Origin: Leptasterias polaris
Lineage: Eukaryota; Echinodermata; Asteroidea; Forcipulatida; Asteriidae
NCBI GenBank assembly: GCA_037783415.1
Contig: JAZGTN010000043.1
Span: forward strand, 434,001-498,000
Direction of reading: 5' to 3'
DNA length: 64,000 nt
Numbering within the stretch: position 1 is the stretch's first letter; every line of letters starts with the position of its first letter. The translations under genes and the position numbers were made by a program. Below are positions 1 to 12,300 of this stretch, piece by piece. The notes beneath the pieces are model-generated. The model did no database searches and was not told the DNA's origin. It was given only the letters and a program-made list of their open reading frames with translations.

Positions 1-115
1 AGTGTGGGTTTGATTCTTGGTTATGACACTTATGTCCTTGAGCAAGGCACTTAACCGCAACCGCTTCTCTTAGCCCAGGTGTACAAGTATTAACAAGTAT
101 TATGAAATGGTCCAC
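1..115 (+). mobile_element. tRNA-derived SINE (family A), 5' part cut by the window edge
   Basis: It starts at the box-B region (GTGTGGGTTTGATTC) and continues with the family body CCTTGAGCAAGGCACTTAAC. It lies in separase intron 22. Other copies are at 655, 1282, 5176, 11246, 13685 (reversed) and 19151. Confidence 0.75.
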
Positions 116-225
116 AGTCTTACGGGGGAAATCATTATACATACATTTTGAATCTTACCACATATGAATGTTGAGACAGAAATTTTAAGCTTAAATTTTT
201 ATGAAACGAATTTATTTGGATTTAC

Positions 226-390
226 CATTCTGCGACAAGGTAGTTGAGAACCATTCCACTGGCCTCCTGAGCACCAGTGACATGGAGCCGACCGCTGCTA
301 CAGCCAATCAGGAGGCTCGTTGCTCGGCAGTTCAGTCGCTGAATGTCATCTCCGGTCAGGAACTCTCGTCCATTACCATGGCCGCAGAAA
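226..390 (-). CDS. ESPL1: Separase exon 22: catalytic His and Cys
   Basis: It reads FCGHGNGREFLTGDDIQRLN, then CRATSLLIGCSSGRL, and ends NYLVAE plus TG at AATG|GTAAAT. The catalytic His codon is at 378-380 (GHG) and the catalytic Cys codon at 300-302 (GCSS). They are 26 residues apart, as human His2003 and Cys2029. Both are intact, so the copy looks functional. The following exon, with the conserved WDVTD-type segment and the stop, is left of position 1; nothing like it is seen in 1-225. Confidence 0.97.
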
Positions 391-3300
391 CTATCAGATC
401 AAAACAAATTGTTGAAAGATCAAATGTATACTGTAACAAGATGACAAATACTGTTTTCAAATTACAGGCAAGCTGAACCAATTACCACATAAGTAAATCA
501 TACTCACACAAACAGTTGGTGATCTGTCAGAGCCAACTTGTATTCGTCTTTAGTAGGTGGTCGAGCCACTACACCCTTCCAGTTATTTTCTCTGTTGATG
601 GAATCAAGAACATGTGAACAAAATGAATTAAAAAATCATTCCCCCAACCCAATCCTTGTGTAAGACATTTGACCATAATTGCTTGGTTCTTTGGATGGGA
701 CATAAAGTTGTAGGCCCAGTGTGTTGTATAATGTACATAAAAGAACACAGAACAATCATTTGTATTAGAGGGGTTCGCCCGGCTGTTTTCTGGCATGGTT
801 GGCTGCCGAGTGTGCCAAATAATCTTGTGAACCGTTACAAGGTGTCATCTAAATGGGTCTTATCACTCTAACAGTAACACAGCTCTGCACAACTACCATA
901 AACATAATGAGCACTTTGAGAGACCTGCCGGCTATGATAAAACGCTGCATAAGAGTTGGATATTAAAAGGAACTAGAAGAACAATCCTCAAACCAGGAAA
1001 AATCACAATAGTTATAAAATTGAATAAGTGCTCACTTCTCAAACCACTTCTGGAAGGTCTTCTGTGTGTTGGTAAGATCATTGGAGGGATTCAGGACAAA
1101 GAAAGCATCGGTCGGGTCAAGGCCGTCGGCGACGGATGCACCAGGGGACCTGAGAAGCTGAGCAAGGATGAAGTACAGGCTTGGCATCCGACACACGGCG
1201 CCGTCTCGCAGGATGGGTATACTCTCCCAGGGGAGCTGCTGGATTTGCTGTGGAGAGAGAAAAACCATTCAGCTGTACTTTGTGGCTGAGCCGTCTGGTG
1301 CATCGTGCTCAAGTTCTGATGGAGTGTGGATTTGATTCCCAGTCATAACACTTATGTCCTTGAGCAAGGCACTTGACCATAAATTGCTTCTATTAATCGA
1401 AGTGTGTAAATGGAGACCCTGTGAGGGCTGAGGTAGTATTGTGTTGGATTAACCCCTTAGTGCTAGTTTAAGCAGCTTGGGGTTGTATGCTCCCCAGGGA
1501 GTTGAAAGTTTGAGGAATGGTCTAAGTATGCCTGATGAATACGGATAATAATGTTGTAAAGTGCTACTAGCTACTAGGATTTGTGCGCTGTGTAAAGAAC
1601 CAAGCGCACTCCAGGCCTCAGCTGCGGAACAATGATTGCTCCATCATTTCAGTGTACCTTATCGAGAATTAGAATCACCGGTTCCCTGCTGGTGGCTGGT
1701 GACCAATCCCGTATCAGCTGCCTGAAGGATGACACCAGGCTTACATGCTGGTCTGAGCCAGGCGCTGCACCACTCAAACTACTGAGGGCACTGTATAACT
1801 GCAGCTTGCTGAGGTGATTGGATGACTCTAAGACACACTGTTGGGTTGGAAAACAAAAGGTTGAAGAAAAACACTATCAGTTTGTATCCTCTGCTTTCAG
1901 CCAACTGTTTGGGGATATTCCCAAATCTTTCTTCAAAACCACTAGCATTTACCAACCAAATTAGAAATACAACTTTGTTTTGCAATGAGAAAAAGAGAAA
2001 ATGCCTAGCACATAAAGCCTTGTACAGTGTTTCTCAGTTGTCTACGGCAAAAACACACAAAACAAAAGGAAACAAAGAACACAAAAGGAAACAAAGAACA
2101 CAAAAGGAAATCGGTTGATCAGCTGAAAAGTTGAATCTTGCAGTAATAAGTTGACCAACTGTTTGGAACCATTCGACTTACAGTTTGCGTACGGTAGCGC
2201 AACTGTGCATAAATCTGTGTACTGTGTATGCATTCACCACATTATATCATAATGCAGAGGCAGGCATAGTGAATCTATCATTCAAAACCATGAATATGAT
2301 ATTGATTGGTCAGATAGTAGGAGGGTTAATAACTGTTACAGTATCTTTCAAGATAGTCATGTTTAACTTTTGAGGGATGAAACCAACCTGGCATAGTTGG
2401 AGATCCACCTGTTTCTTGCAAATAGTCTCAATCAATGTCTTGAGTTTCTCAGAGGTTTGGGCGAGGCGTTGTCTGTCCTCAGGGTTGGTCCGAGCACCGA
2501 GCACCAAACCCTTCCACTGTCCCAACAAAGTCTCTTCCATCGCTTCGGTCAGAGTCTGAAATAAAACAAAAACAGGTAATGGACACTGCTGCTGTTTCCT
2601 CACTCAATACACTACTGCAACATGTCTATACCATTAGTCTCCACCAAAGAAATCCACAGGCTACTCCAGTGGGATTCGAACCAACAACCTCAACATTCTA
2701 GAGCAGTAGATGTCTCAACTCTTTCAATGGCAATGCTGCCGTTTCCTCAATCTATACACTATTCTAACATGCCTATGCCATCCGCCTCCACCAAAGAAAT
2801 CTACAGGCTACTGCAGTGGGATTCGAACCAACAACCCCAACATTGTAGAGCAGTAAATGTCTTAACCGCTGGACAACTGACCATGCATAAAGTATAGACC
2901 TTATGCATATATGACATCATTTGAGTAGGGCGCCTCTCGCCTAGACGTAAAAAGAACAGTGTTCATTGGCCAGTCCAGTGCTCTGTGTGTACAAATCTGT
3001 GCGTATTCTATTGTTTCATCACCGGTTTACACAAGGTCTATACAGTGCTTATCACAGGCAAGTGTAAATATATAAACTGTTACCAGTGTTGAATGAATGA
3101 CCAGGGTTAGGCAAATTGACTCGTACCTGAGTGCGTTCATCTAGCTGCTGCCTGCAGGTCCACCAGGCTTTCTTATCCGTCTCTTTGACACTAGACTTGC
3201 TCTCTGACAGGATATTGGTGAACTCCTCCTGGAGACCTGCTGCCGATCCCAAGCTGGTTGAAGGCTGTAACAAAATCAAACGCCCCCAAACAAAGGTTCT

Positions 3301-6300
3301 TATTTCATAAACCATAACATTTCTGAAATACATGGTGTATCTACGGAAGCGACTTTTGCCATATTTAGTATTGTGTTGTTTTGTATTTGACACAAATATT
3401 TCTGACGTACATGTTTTTTTTGGATATTGTATTTGATAATCGGTTCCCATTAGAGCTTAGTAAATTTGTAAACACCTGTCTCTGCTATTAAGCAGGTCAA
3501 CGAACCCCTCTATGGGTTATCTGCGGGTTGTTTTTCTAAGCTGCTAAGGAGTCACTGAACCCCTGTATGGGTCAACTACAGGGCCACCTTTCATAGAGCT
3601 GCTTAAGCAGCAAATATTGCCGATTAATTGTATGCTTTAATAGCAAATATGATAAGGGCACCAGTCAAAGATGGTACATGTGACATGATATTTTAGCTGG
3701 TAACCTTACTGTTAAGCATAATTTTAGTGTGCTAAGCTTCTTTTTTGTGCTTTACGTTGTTGCATGAAATTGTGCCCAGTTTTTTTCTAAGGTGCTAAGC
3801 AGGTTATTGAAGCTCTCTATGGTTTCCCCACAGAATGTATTTCTATGCTGTGTGTATCATGGACTTGCAATCTCAAAATTTCCTCCACAATTTTCTGTCG
3901 TCATGAAATTACATCGATAGCTTGTTTTTGGAGGGATGGATTTTTTAGCTTTCGGATGCTAATTTGATTTCTGGTGTTGATAATTTCTATTTTCTATCCC
4001 TATTTCAGTTTGACTTCCCCCGAACAAAGATATTGACAAAATAGGGAAACCACCAACTTAGGGCTAGATAGCTCAGCTGGTGGAGCGCCGGGACGTTAAT
4101 CCGGAGGTTATTGGTTCAAATCCTGCTCTAGTAAATTTTTCTTTGTTCAACCCCAAATGATTTCTTTTCCCGATGCTTCAAGCATTTCTTGGACATACCA
4201 GTCCGAACTAACACATGGGATAAACCCCTGTGTTTGAGCTTACCATGCTATGGTTGACGATCACCGGTTTGCATCCTCTGCTTAGACGACACATGAGTAA
4301 ACTGTCTGAGTCGGTTAGGGTACCAGCAGGAGATACTCTCGAAGAGACAACAGACATAATGCACACAGTCCATCCTGGACACAAACAAAAATCATCCATT
4401 CAGTTAATAGTCTAGTTATTCAAAATTGTGTTATTGTAAAACAGAAGTGTTGTCTTGTTTTAGAAACATAAGTCAGGCCTGGAATTACACGGAAGCCATG
4501 GCCTCTGCTGTCCTGGTCTTGGAGTTGGTGCCCCCTTCAAAAGTTTCTCATAAACATTAACATTTTCCAACGAAGGTGCTCTCTGCAAAATGAAAATGGC
4601 CTTGCCTTCTCAAAGAAGATACTTTAGGCCTGTTAACATGGAAAATGTCAATTTAGGTTATGACTTCCTACTTTGACCCTTTTGGTTGATCAGATCCTGC
4701 AGCCGCCTTGTAGCTGCTTTGGGTGTTTTGGTACAAATCACCTACTATGGTCACTAAAGGTTTAAATGACAAAAACAAACAAAAAAACAAACCAAAACAA
4801 AACCCCTAAACAACAAACAATAATGAAATCCAAAAAGCTTGGGCAGATTATGCTTGGTCCCAATTTACCTTCAGGTAGTACATTCTGTATTTGCTGCACA
4901 ACATCTAGGCTTTCTCCTTGAGTGGGGTTCCTGTTGAATGAGAACAGCCCTTGCTCCTCAGTGAGGTGCTGCAGATCTGTCTTCTCTTTACACCCATCCT
5001 TGCTGTCTCCATCCAGCGTCATCGTTGCCATGGCATCAGGAAGACTCTGGACACTGTCCGAATCAAGCTTTTTCTTCTGTTTCCTAAAAATTCAGTAGAG
5101 AATTTCAAAACTCAGCATAAATATTATACTCATATTCAAAAGAACCTTTTTTCTGGCTGGGGGTAACTAGAAGGGATGCGTGTCGTGGCCGAGCGGTCAA
5201 GCACTCTGGACTGAAGCTCCAATGTTTCTGATCAGTAGAGTGTGGGTTCGAGTCTCGGTCATGACATTTGTGTCCTTAAGCAAGACACTTTAATATTATT
5301 GCTTCGTCCTTTGGATGGGACGTAAAGCAGTTGGTCCCGTGTGTTGTGTAATGTATGTTAAAGAACCCAGTTACACTTGTTGTTAAGAGAAGGGGGTTTG
5401 CCCTGGTGTTTTCTGGTATGGTTGGCTGCAGATTGCGCCAGCACCTTGTAAACCGTTACATGATGCTGTGTAAATAAATGGGTCTTATATTTTGAACATA
5501 GCTCCACATACCGTGTAGAAAAAATAATGAGCAGTTTGAGACACCCTCAGGTGGGATAAAGCGCTCTAGTAAGAACTGCCTATTATTGTATTATCATCAA
5601 ATATCTGTAACCTGTAGTAAAATAATAATTGTTTGGAACATAGAAAAGGCACTTTAAAAATGTGACATACTAAAACCTACTTAATTAGGGAGTAAATTAA
5701 TTAAGTTTTTGACAAAGCTATTCAGTTCTTGATGATGTTTGGGAGTGATGCACAGGGAGGTGTGAGGCACTAAATCAAATTTAAATCATGTTAATATTTT
5801 TGAGGAACCTTTAATGATGTAAGCAAAGAGAGACCAGGGAGGCGTGAGGCAGTAAATTAGTTTCGCAAGCTTTTTCCTTGCAAAGCTATTTAAAGATGTG
5901 AAGGAGAAAAATGAATTACTTGATTTTTTTCGCCAGGCTGGACAGCTTCTGGTGACGTAATGTGACTGCGGTCGCTTCGCTCAGGTAATAAGCCGCCCTC
6001 TCTGGGTGCCTGTCACTGAGGCACATGGCCAGTAGCTGACAAACACGGCGATACAGCAGGGTGGGGGCCAGGTGACAAACGCTAGAGTGAATCTGCTCCA
6101 GAGTGGAGATCACCGACTCAAGATTGCTACCTGTACGTAGAAAGATTTTAAACCGAGACATCTGATTGAATGACAACATTGAAACAGTTTTACTCATGCT
6201 TGAACTTCCTGTGCTTATTTTGTGTTTTCCAGTTTTAAGCTTTTTAATCATTGTTTTTTTGTTTGCTGTTGTTTAAAAAAATTATTACTGGTGATTATTT

Positions 6301-9300
6301 TGTTATGCCCTTGTGTACATTTAATATGGGCACAATATAAATCAATAAATAATTATTATTATTATTCCTTACACACAAAATTCCTCAAACCTACAAAACC
6401 CAGAAACAATAACTCCCAATACAAAAAAATTATCAAATATCTCAAACAATGTGAGCAGATGTGCAAACAACAGTTTTCTAGGATCAAAGACAAGAAGAAT
6501 TTTTGAGAAAATATTGAACATTACGATCAGACTGACCTGATTGCATTGAGCTAAACTCACTAGAGCCTCGTCTAGCTGATGCAGCCTTTCTATGCATCTT
6601 TCCCGTAACCATCTTAGCATCGATGGGTGTAGCGTTTGCTCCTCTCAGCACCTCTATGTCCTCTGCGGCACACTTCTTGGTCGTCCTCTTCCTAGAAGCT
6701 GCGGGTTTCCGAGCAGTTTTCCTACGAACGTTGATAGTTGTTGAAGGCTCATCTGAGTCAGAACCATGCCCAGCTCTTGGGATTTCAATCTCATCCAGGT
6801 CATCAAGGATGAAGGAATTGGTTGTTAAGGGAGAGGAAGTTTGCTCAGTCCTCTCCGACATTCGGCCTGGTGTGTTCATCTCAAAATTGAAATTCAAGCT
6901 ACCATGGTTATTGCTTCCAATGGTTGATGAGTTAACAACGGGAGAGTCAAGTTCTAGACGGGGAAGTTGGAGATCAGGCAGGATATCACAAGTGACCTGG
7001 GTTATGACCTCTGACCTCAGGGTTTCTACATTTGGTTTTCTTCCCCGTTTCGGTCGAGTGGACACAACCTTGGGCTCTGGCAGCTCTGTGTCTGCTAGAG
7101 GCTTTCGCGCATTTCTTGTCTTAACCGTGTTGTCCACGCTCACTTCCGTTGCTTTTTGAGACTTTCTAACTGATTTTGATGCGTCCACTTTTTCTATAAA
7201 ACAGTCCACGTTCTCCAAAAACTTTGAGTTTTCAGAATCTTTATCGTGTTGCACTTTGCTCGCTGATTTCTTGGATGTTGTTCTTTTTGTCCTTGTAGCA
7301 GTCTTTGGTGCGATGGTTTCCTTTTCCTTATCAAATACCTCATCAACATCTGAATCAAGATCTATGGTTAGAATTGCAACCTTTCTTCTAGTAGACTTGG
7401 ACTTTGCGCTAGATTTTGCTCTTGTTCCTGCTTTCTTGGTCTTCACAGTACTGGGTCCGTCAAAGTCAAAAACAGCTGTGGAGGCTGTCTCAGCTTGAGG
7501 GGTCACTATATCATTCCAGATATTTTTATTAACAGGTTTTTTCTTTCTAACGCTGAACATCAAGGCTCCTTTCTTGTTATTCAGTGTAACGGTTTTTGGT
7601 GTCTCTTTCACAACTGGTGTCTCTTTCTCCACAGTCGAAGTCTTGTCCGAGTTGTCACTGTCGCTCATGTCACAGAAGATGCCAAGCTCGGACACCTTCT
7701 CCGACAGTTTACGAGACACTTCAGGTCTCTGCATTCTGTCGGCAAAGACAGAGTCTTGAAACTGTGTCTGCGGTTTACTGCATGGCTTTCCGAGGCCAAG
7801 TCCTTCAAACTGGAATGCCAGATCCTTCTCCAAAGTCTGACTCTCTCTCTGGTTGTTTGTCTTAGATTGCACTTCCCAATGTGAGCTGAGGAGATCTTTC
7901 ACCGTTGTCTCTGTCCTTTCCGCTTCACGCTCCAATGAAATTAATATTTCAAAGTATTGCAACCAGGACCTGTGGATGCTGGCATGGTTTGATAAATCAA
8001 GTCCTTTCTGTATGACTCCTTCTGCCTGGGCGAGACTGCCATTAAGTAAATTCAACCCTGTCAGACTAACATGAGCTTCTATAATCGTTTCATTGTGGAT
8101 GTTACAGGCATGATGTCTTAAATTAGCATCAACCTTTTGAACGTCCTTCCTCTTTCCTTTCTTGTTGGTTGCCGATTCACAACTTTGTATGGGAGAGCAG
8201 CTCTTGCTAAGCAGTGATGGAATTTTCTTTGTTGCCCAAGCACCGTGGTCCAACACTGCCTGGAGGTACGTCATGGCCTGAGTGGACTCCCCTTGGAGCT
8301 CCAGGCACTGGGCTCTACGTAGGAACAACCTCATGCTCTGAGAGTGGAGGGATAGGTCATGGCATGAGACACAAAAGCAGTCGAGTGCATGGCCGAGATA
8401 GGCAGGTAGCTTGACAGTCTGAGCTCTGAGCGACGGGGAGGACGTGGTGTCGGTTAGGAGCGCAGTTCTCGAGGAGCACTCGCTGGAGATGGAGATTCTC
8501 TTCGTATGGATAAAATCATCATCGTCGTCATCTTCTTGAGAGACACTGGCAGCATCTTGACATCCAGGCCTGGATCCCTCATGAGAGACGTGGAGAGTTA
8601 CATGGACCTTAGACAGACTCTCTTGGCAGTCGTTCTCCTGACCGCATTGTGCGTACAGGTTGGAGAGCTGGAGCAAGAAGGCCACACACCTACAGTTGAT
8701 CAAACATCATTAATAACAACTTGTTGTAATGAAAATCATCGCATCAAAACATACTGTGTTCATAAAATCAGATTCTTGATATTGCTTGCAATCATCCCCA
8801 GTACAATAAATGCTAGCTAAGGTCACTCAAACACACTTATTTATGAATGACACTTTGTCAAACTAAAACCAATTGTCTTATGTTTATATATTGGAAAAAT
8901 TACAAATGAGAGAACAAGAGAAAGAAATGGTGTGAAAGGAATGCAAGACTGACCGTCTAGGTAGCATGAATTTTTCAGCGAGTAGCAAGCCCTCCTTGAG
9001 GTAGCTCTTGGCTTCTCGGATGCAGCCTTGTTCCAGGTAGAGACTGCTGACTTCATAGAGGGACTGTAACACCATGGTCATCACTGTCCACTGGTCGAAC
9101 TCTACGTCATTACAACCTAGCCATTAAGAGAAGATTGAGTGGAGTTGCGTGTACATTAGAGCTGCAGGGTTATATAGCGTGTGTGTTTTAATATTCACTA
9201 CCTAATGGTGACTGAAGACAACAGTAACAAAAGGTCTCCACAGGGGAATTTGAAAAATTTGTTGAAAATCTTCAATCTCCTAAACTCGCCTAAAGGCAAC

Positions 9301-12300
9301 TGTGGTGTTCCTTTGTGAATGCTGTGGCCACTTCGCTAAACGTGGATGGATTTGATGTTTTTGATGAAAATACTGTTACATTTATTTTGCTGTTTTCTCA
9401 ACAAGTAGACACAATAATCAGCGGAAACTTTCACAGGTAAATTTTATTTTATTTTTCTTGGTAATTTTGCCTACAAATCAGTATGACATTGACAAAAACC
9501 CATCTAGGACCCCACCTTTATGCACACTTTGTGATACATTAAGTAAAATTACCAGATTCAGCGGCAAAAACATGTTTGAATCCATCACAGTGAAGGTTCT
9601 GCTCATTACTGTAAATCCCCTCCCCTAGCATCAACCTGCCCACTCCCATCTGCAGTCTCATGGCCTCTGCCCTCAACTCCAGAGGTGAAAGGTCATCAGG
9701 GATCAGGTCACGATGTACCACTGCGTCCAGGGTGCGTTGGGAGTTGGGCAGGAGGAGGTAGAGAGACTGGAGGTGTTTGATGGAGGCATTGCGGAGGTAG
9801 GTCTGACGGGAGCGGCGTTTGTTGCTCTGGAGCTGAAGGACTTTTCCAAGTAGACTTTCAAATTCTCTGATCTGTTAGAGAAAAAAAAAATGTGAAGTTG
9901 ATTTATATGTGGATGGGTTTTCCCAAGAGGAACTGAGTAACATCTGCATCAATGGATACAAACCCTAAGAACTGGTAACTGGCAATCCCTATCAAGATGG
10001 TTTATAATCAATGATTGTGAACAGGCTGCCGTCAACTGCAGATATGAACCAACTGTGGTTTACACAACAACCATGCTGATTCTAGTCATTGTGATTACAA
10101 ATTGTTTTAAATGTGACACCCTAGGAACAAAATCAGGCAGTTCTTGAGAACAGTGAAATGGCATTAAAAATGAATACAACTGAAACATCAGCCATGATAT
10201 CAACGTGATCTGGTGTCTGCACGTTCTGCGTGTTGAGAACGACTTACCTTTCATAGACTTAAATTATGTGTTACTTGAGAATTCCCCTTCTCATCAATTT
10301 GATGAGCACTTACACCCAGTTTTGACCTGAGGAGCGCAGTTTTGACCTGAGGAGCGCGGTTTTTAGCGAGGAGCATCCCAAATATGCAAAATGAGATTTT
10401 TTATTATTGCAGTTTCTGATATCATGGCTAAGAAGGTCATTGGATATGAAGTCAAATTGTAGGAGCTTTTGTGGGCTACAGCATCTTCAATTTTTTTTTA
10501 TATGAGATATTGCCTAAAATTACAAGGCCACGGACGGCCACTTCAAGGTGAGGGCTACACTTAACTGATTTGGGCTATCGACCAAAATCAATTGACACCA
10601 GGGGCACGTTGCCTCCTACTCCTGGGGCTGAAACAGGGTTACCCCTTCACAATCCTTAAGGATGTAGGCATGGGTATCATCCACTAGGAGCCTGTCTGGT
10701 AGAGCAGAATGCACTACCTTCCCAACTAGTGATATTCTCATCTCAGAATGCAGGTTACAATTGAGTAGCTTTTTCAACACAAGTCGCAGATGCTGCAATT
10801 TCTTTCACATGTTCTTTTAAACTTAGTGTTTCGTTCCCCCCAATTGCACTGACGCCTTGAGTCACAAAAGCTTTACCTTGTGGGATCCGAGTAAGACGTA
10901 ACACTCGGTGATCATGAGTGCCACGTCCAGTCCATTAGAGTCCTCCCTATCGGCCTTGGACTCTCTCATCAGGCCATGGACTATAGAGAGGACTCTCTCC
11001 GCATCAGCCACCGCGCCAAGGTGGCACAAGGTCTGCGTCATTTGACAGTAGGCTAGGATGGCATCCTCATTGGAGGAGTTTGTGATGGCGAGACGGACGA
11101 GGAGACCAAGGGCTTGAATTTGCTGGATCGGCTGGGTTTAGTATTAGACGGAAAAAGGTCAAGGAATTAGTGGAATGAATATTCCTTTAATTGACTGACA
11201 AAACATCAAGACAATTCTGTAATTATATATTATTTTAATGTTTTTCTCGGGCATCGGACTCAAGTCCTGGTGGCTAAGGGGGTGGGTTTGAACTGTGTCC
11301 TTGAGCTCAGTACTAAACCACAATAGCTTCTCTTCACCCAGGGGTAAACTGGTACCTGTGAGGGCAGAGATAATTCATGATTGAATTAGCTCGGTGCACT
11401 ACATACTTGGCAGCACAGGCTGTATACTACCCACTCCCAGGGACTGAGATGGTTTAAGGAATGAAATAAATGGCCCAGTGACCAGGGGTGATAAATACAG
11501 CTCAATGATAATTTCTTTGGAATTGCACTGTTGAAAAGCCTAAGTTGTTAATTTACACCCCTATATCCCACCTGGAAGAAATGTTATTGTTTTTTAATTG
11601 TAGTTCTTTGTCCATAAAGTGAAGGGCCATAATTTTCTACTGTGCAACTACTCCTGTGCAGCAGCTACTGTGCAGCATCTACTTTGTTGTAAATAGTTTT
11701 GGCAGGTGAGCAAGTGCTACAGTGCAGCAGCTACTTTGTTGTAAATAATTATTGGCAGGTGAGGAAGTGCTACTGTGCAGCATCTACTTTGTTGTAAATA
11801 GTTTTGGCAGGTGATCAAGTGCTACTGTGCAGCAACTACTGTGTTGTAAATAGTTTTGGCAGGTGAGCAAGTGCTACTGTGCTGCAGTAGCACTTGTTAT
11901 ATAAGTACAAAGCTATTGCTTGGGTTTGTTTCTTTTGTTGTAAATAGTTTTGGCAGGTGAGCAAGGGCTACTGTGCAGCAGCTGCTGTGTTGTAAATAAA
12001 TTTGGCAGGTGAGCAAGTGCTACTGTGCTGCAGTAGCACTTGTTATATAAGTACAAAGCTAGTGCTAGGGTTTGTTTCTTTTGTTCTGTGGGTCCCAGTA
12101 GGTGTAGTCCCTCAGGAATGTGATTGGTATGTCACTGGTGGGCTTGAGCAGGCAGAATGCTGGTGTTATAGTTTAAAGTAGATGTAGGTTATTGTGAGAT
12201 ACTTGGTCCTGGATATGTGGAATGGTGTGTTCTGGGAATCTCAGAAATTCTATAGAGAATTTTAGGGGGGGGGGGGTACTTCTGTACAAGAAGGGAAGAG

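Noticed and set aside
1809..1810. Alternative acceptor for separase exon 19
   Set aside because: It has a better pyrimidine context but would break the frame with exon 18 and the conserved ILILDK end.
4071..4130. Possible functional tRNA with a GTT anticodon
   Set aside because: Arms do not pair as a complete tRNA, and the same head with the same flanks recurs elsewhere, so it is a SINE.
5181..5260. Possible Ser/Leu tRNA gene
   Set aside because: Box A and B are good but there is no acceptor stem, and the sequence continues into a shared SINE body.
6623..7884. Plus-strand frames opposite separase exon 13
   Set aside because: They are antisense shadows of a strongly supported coding exon.
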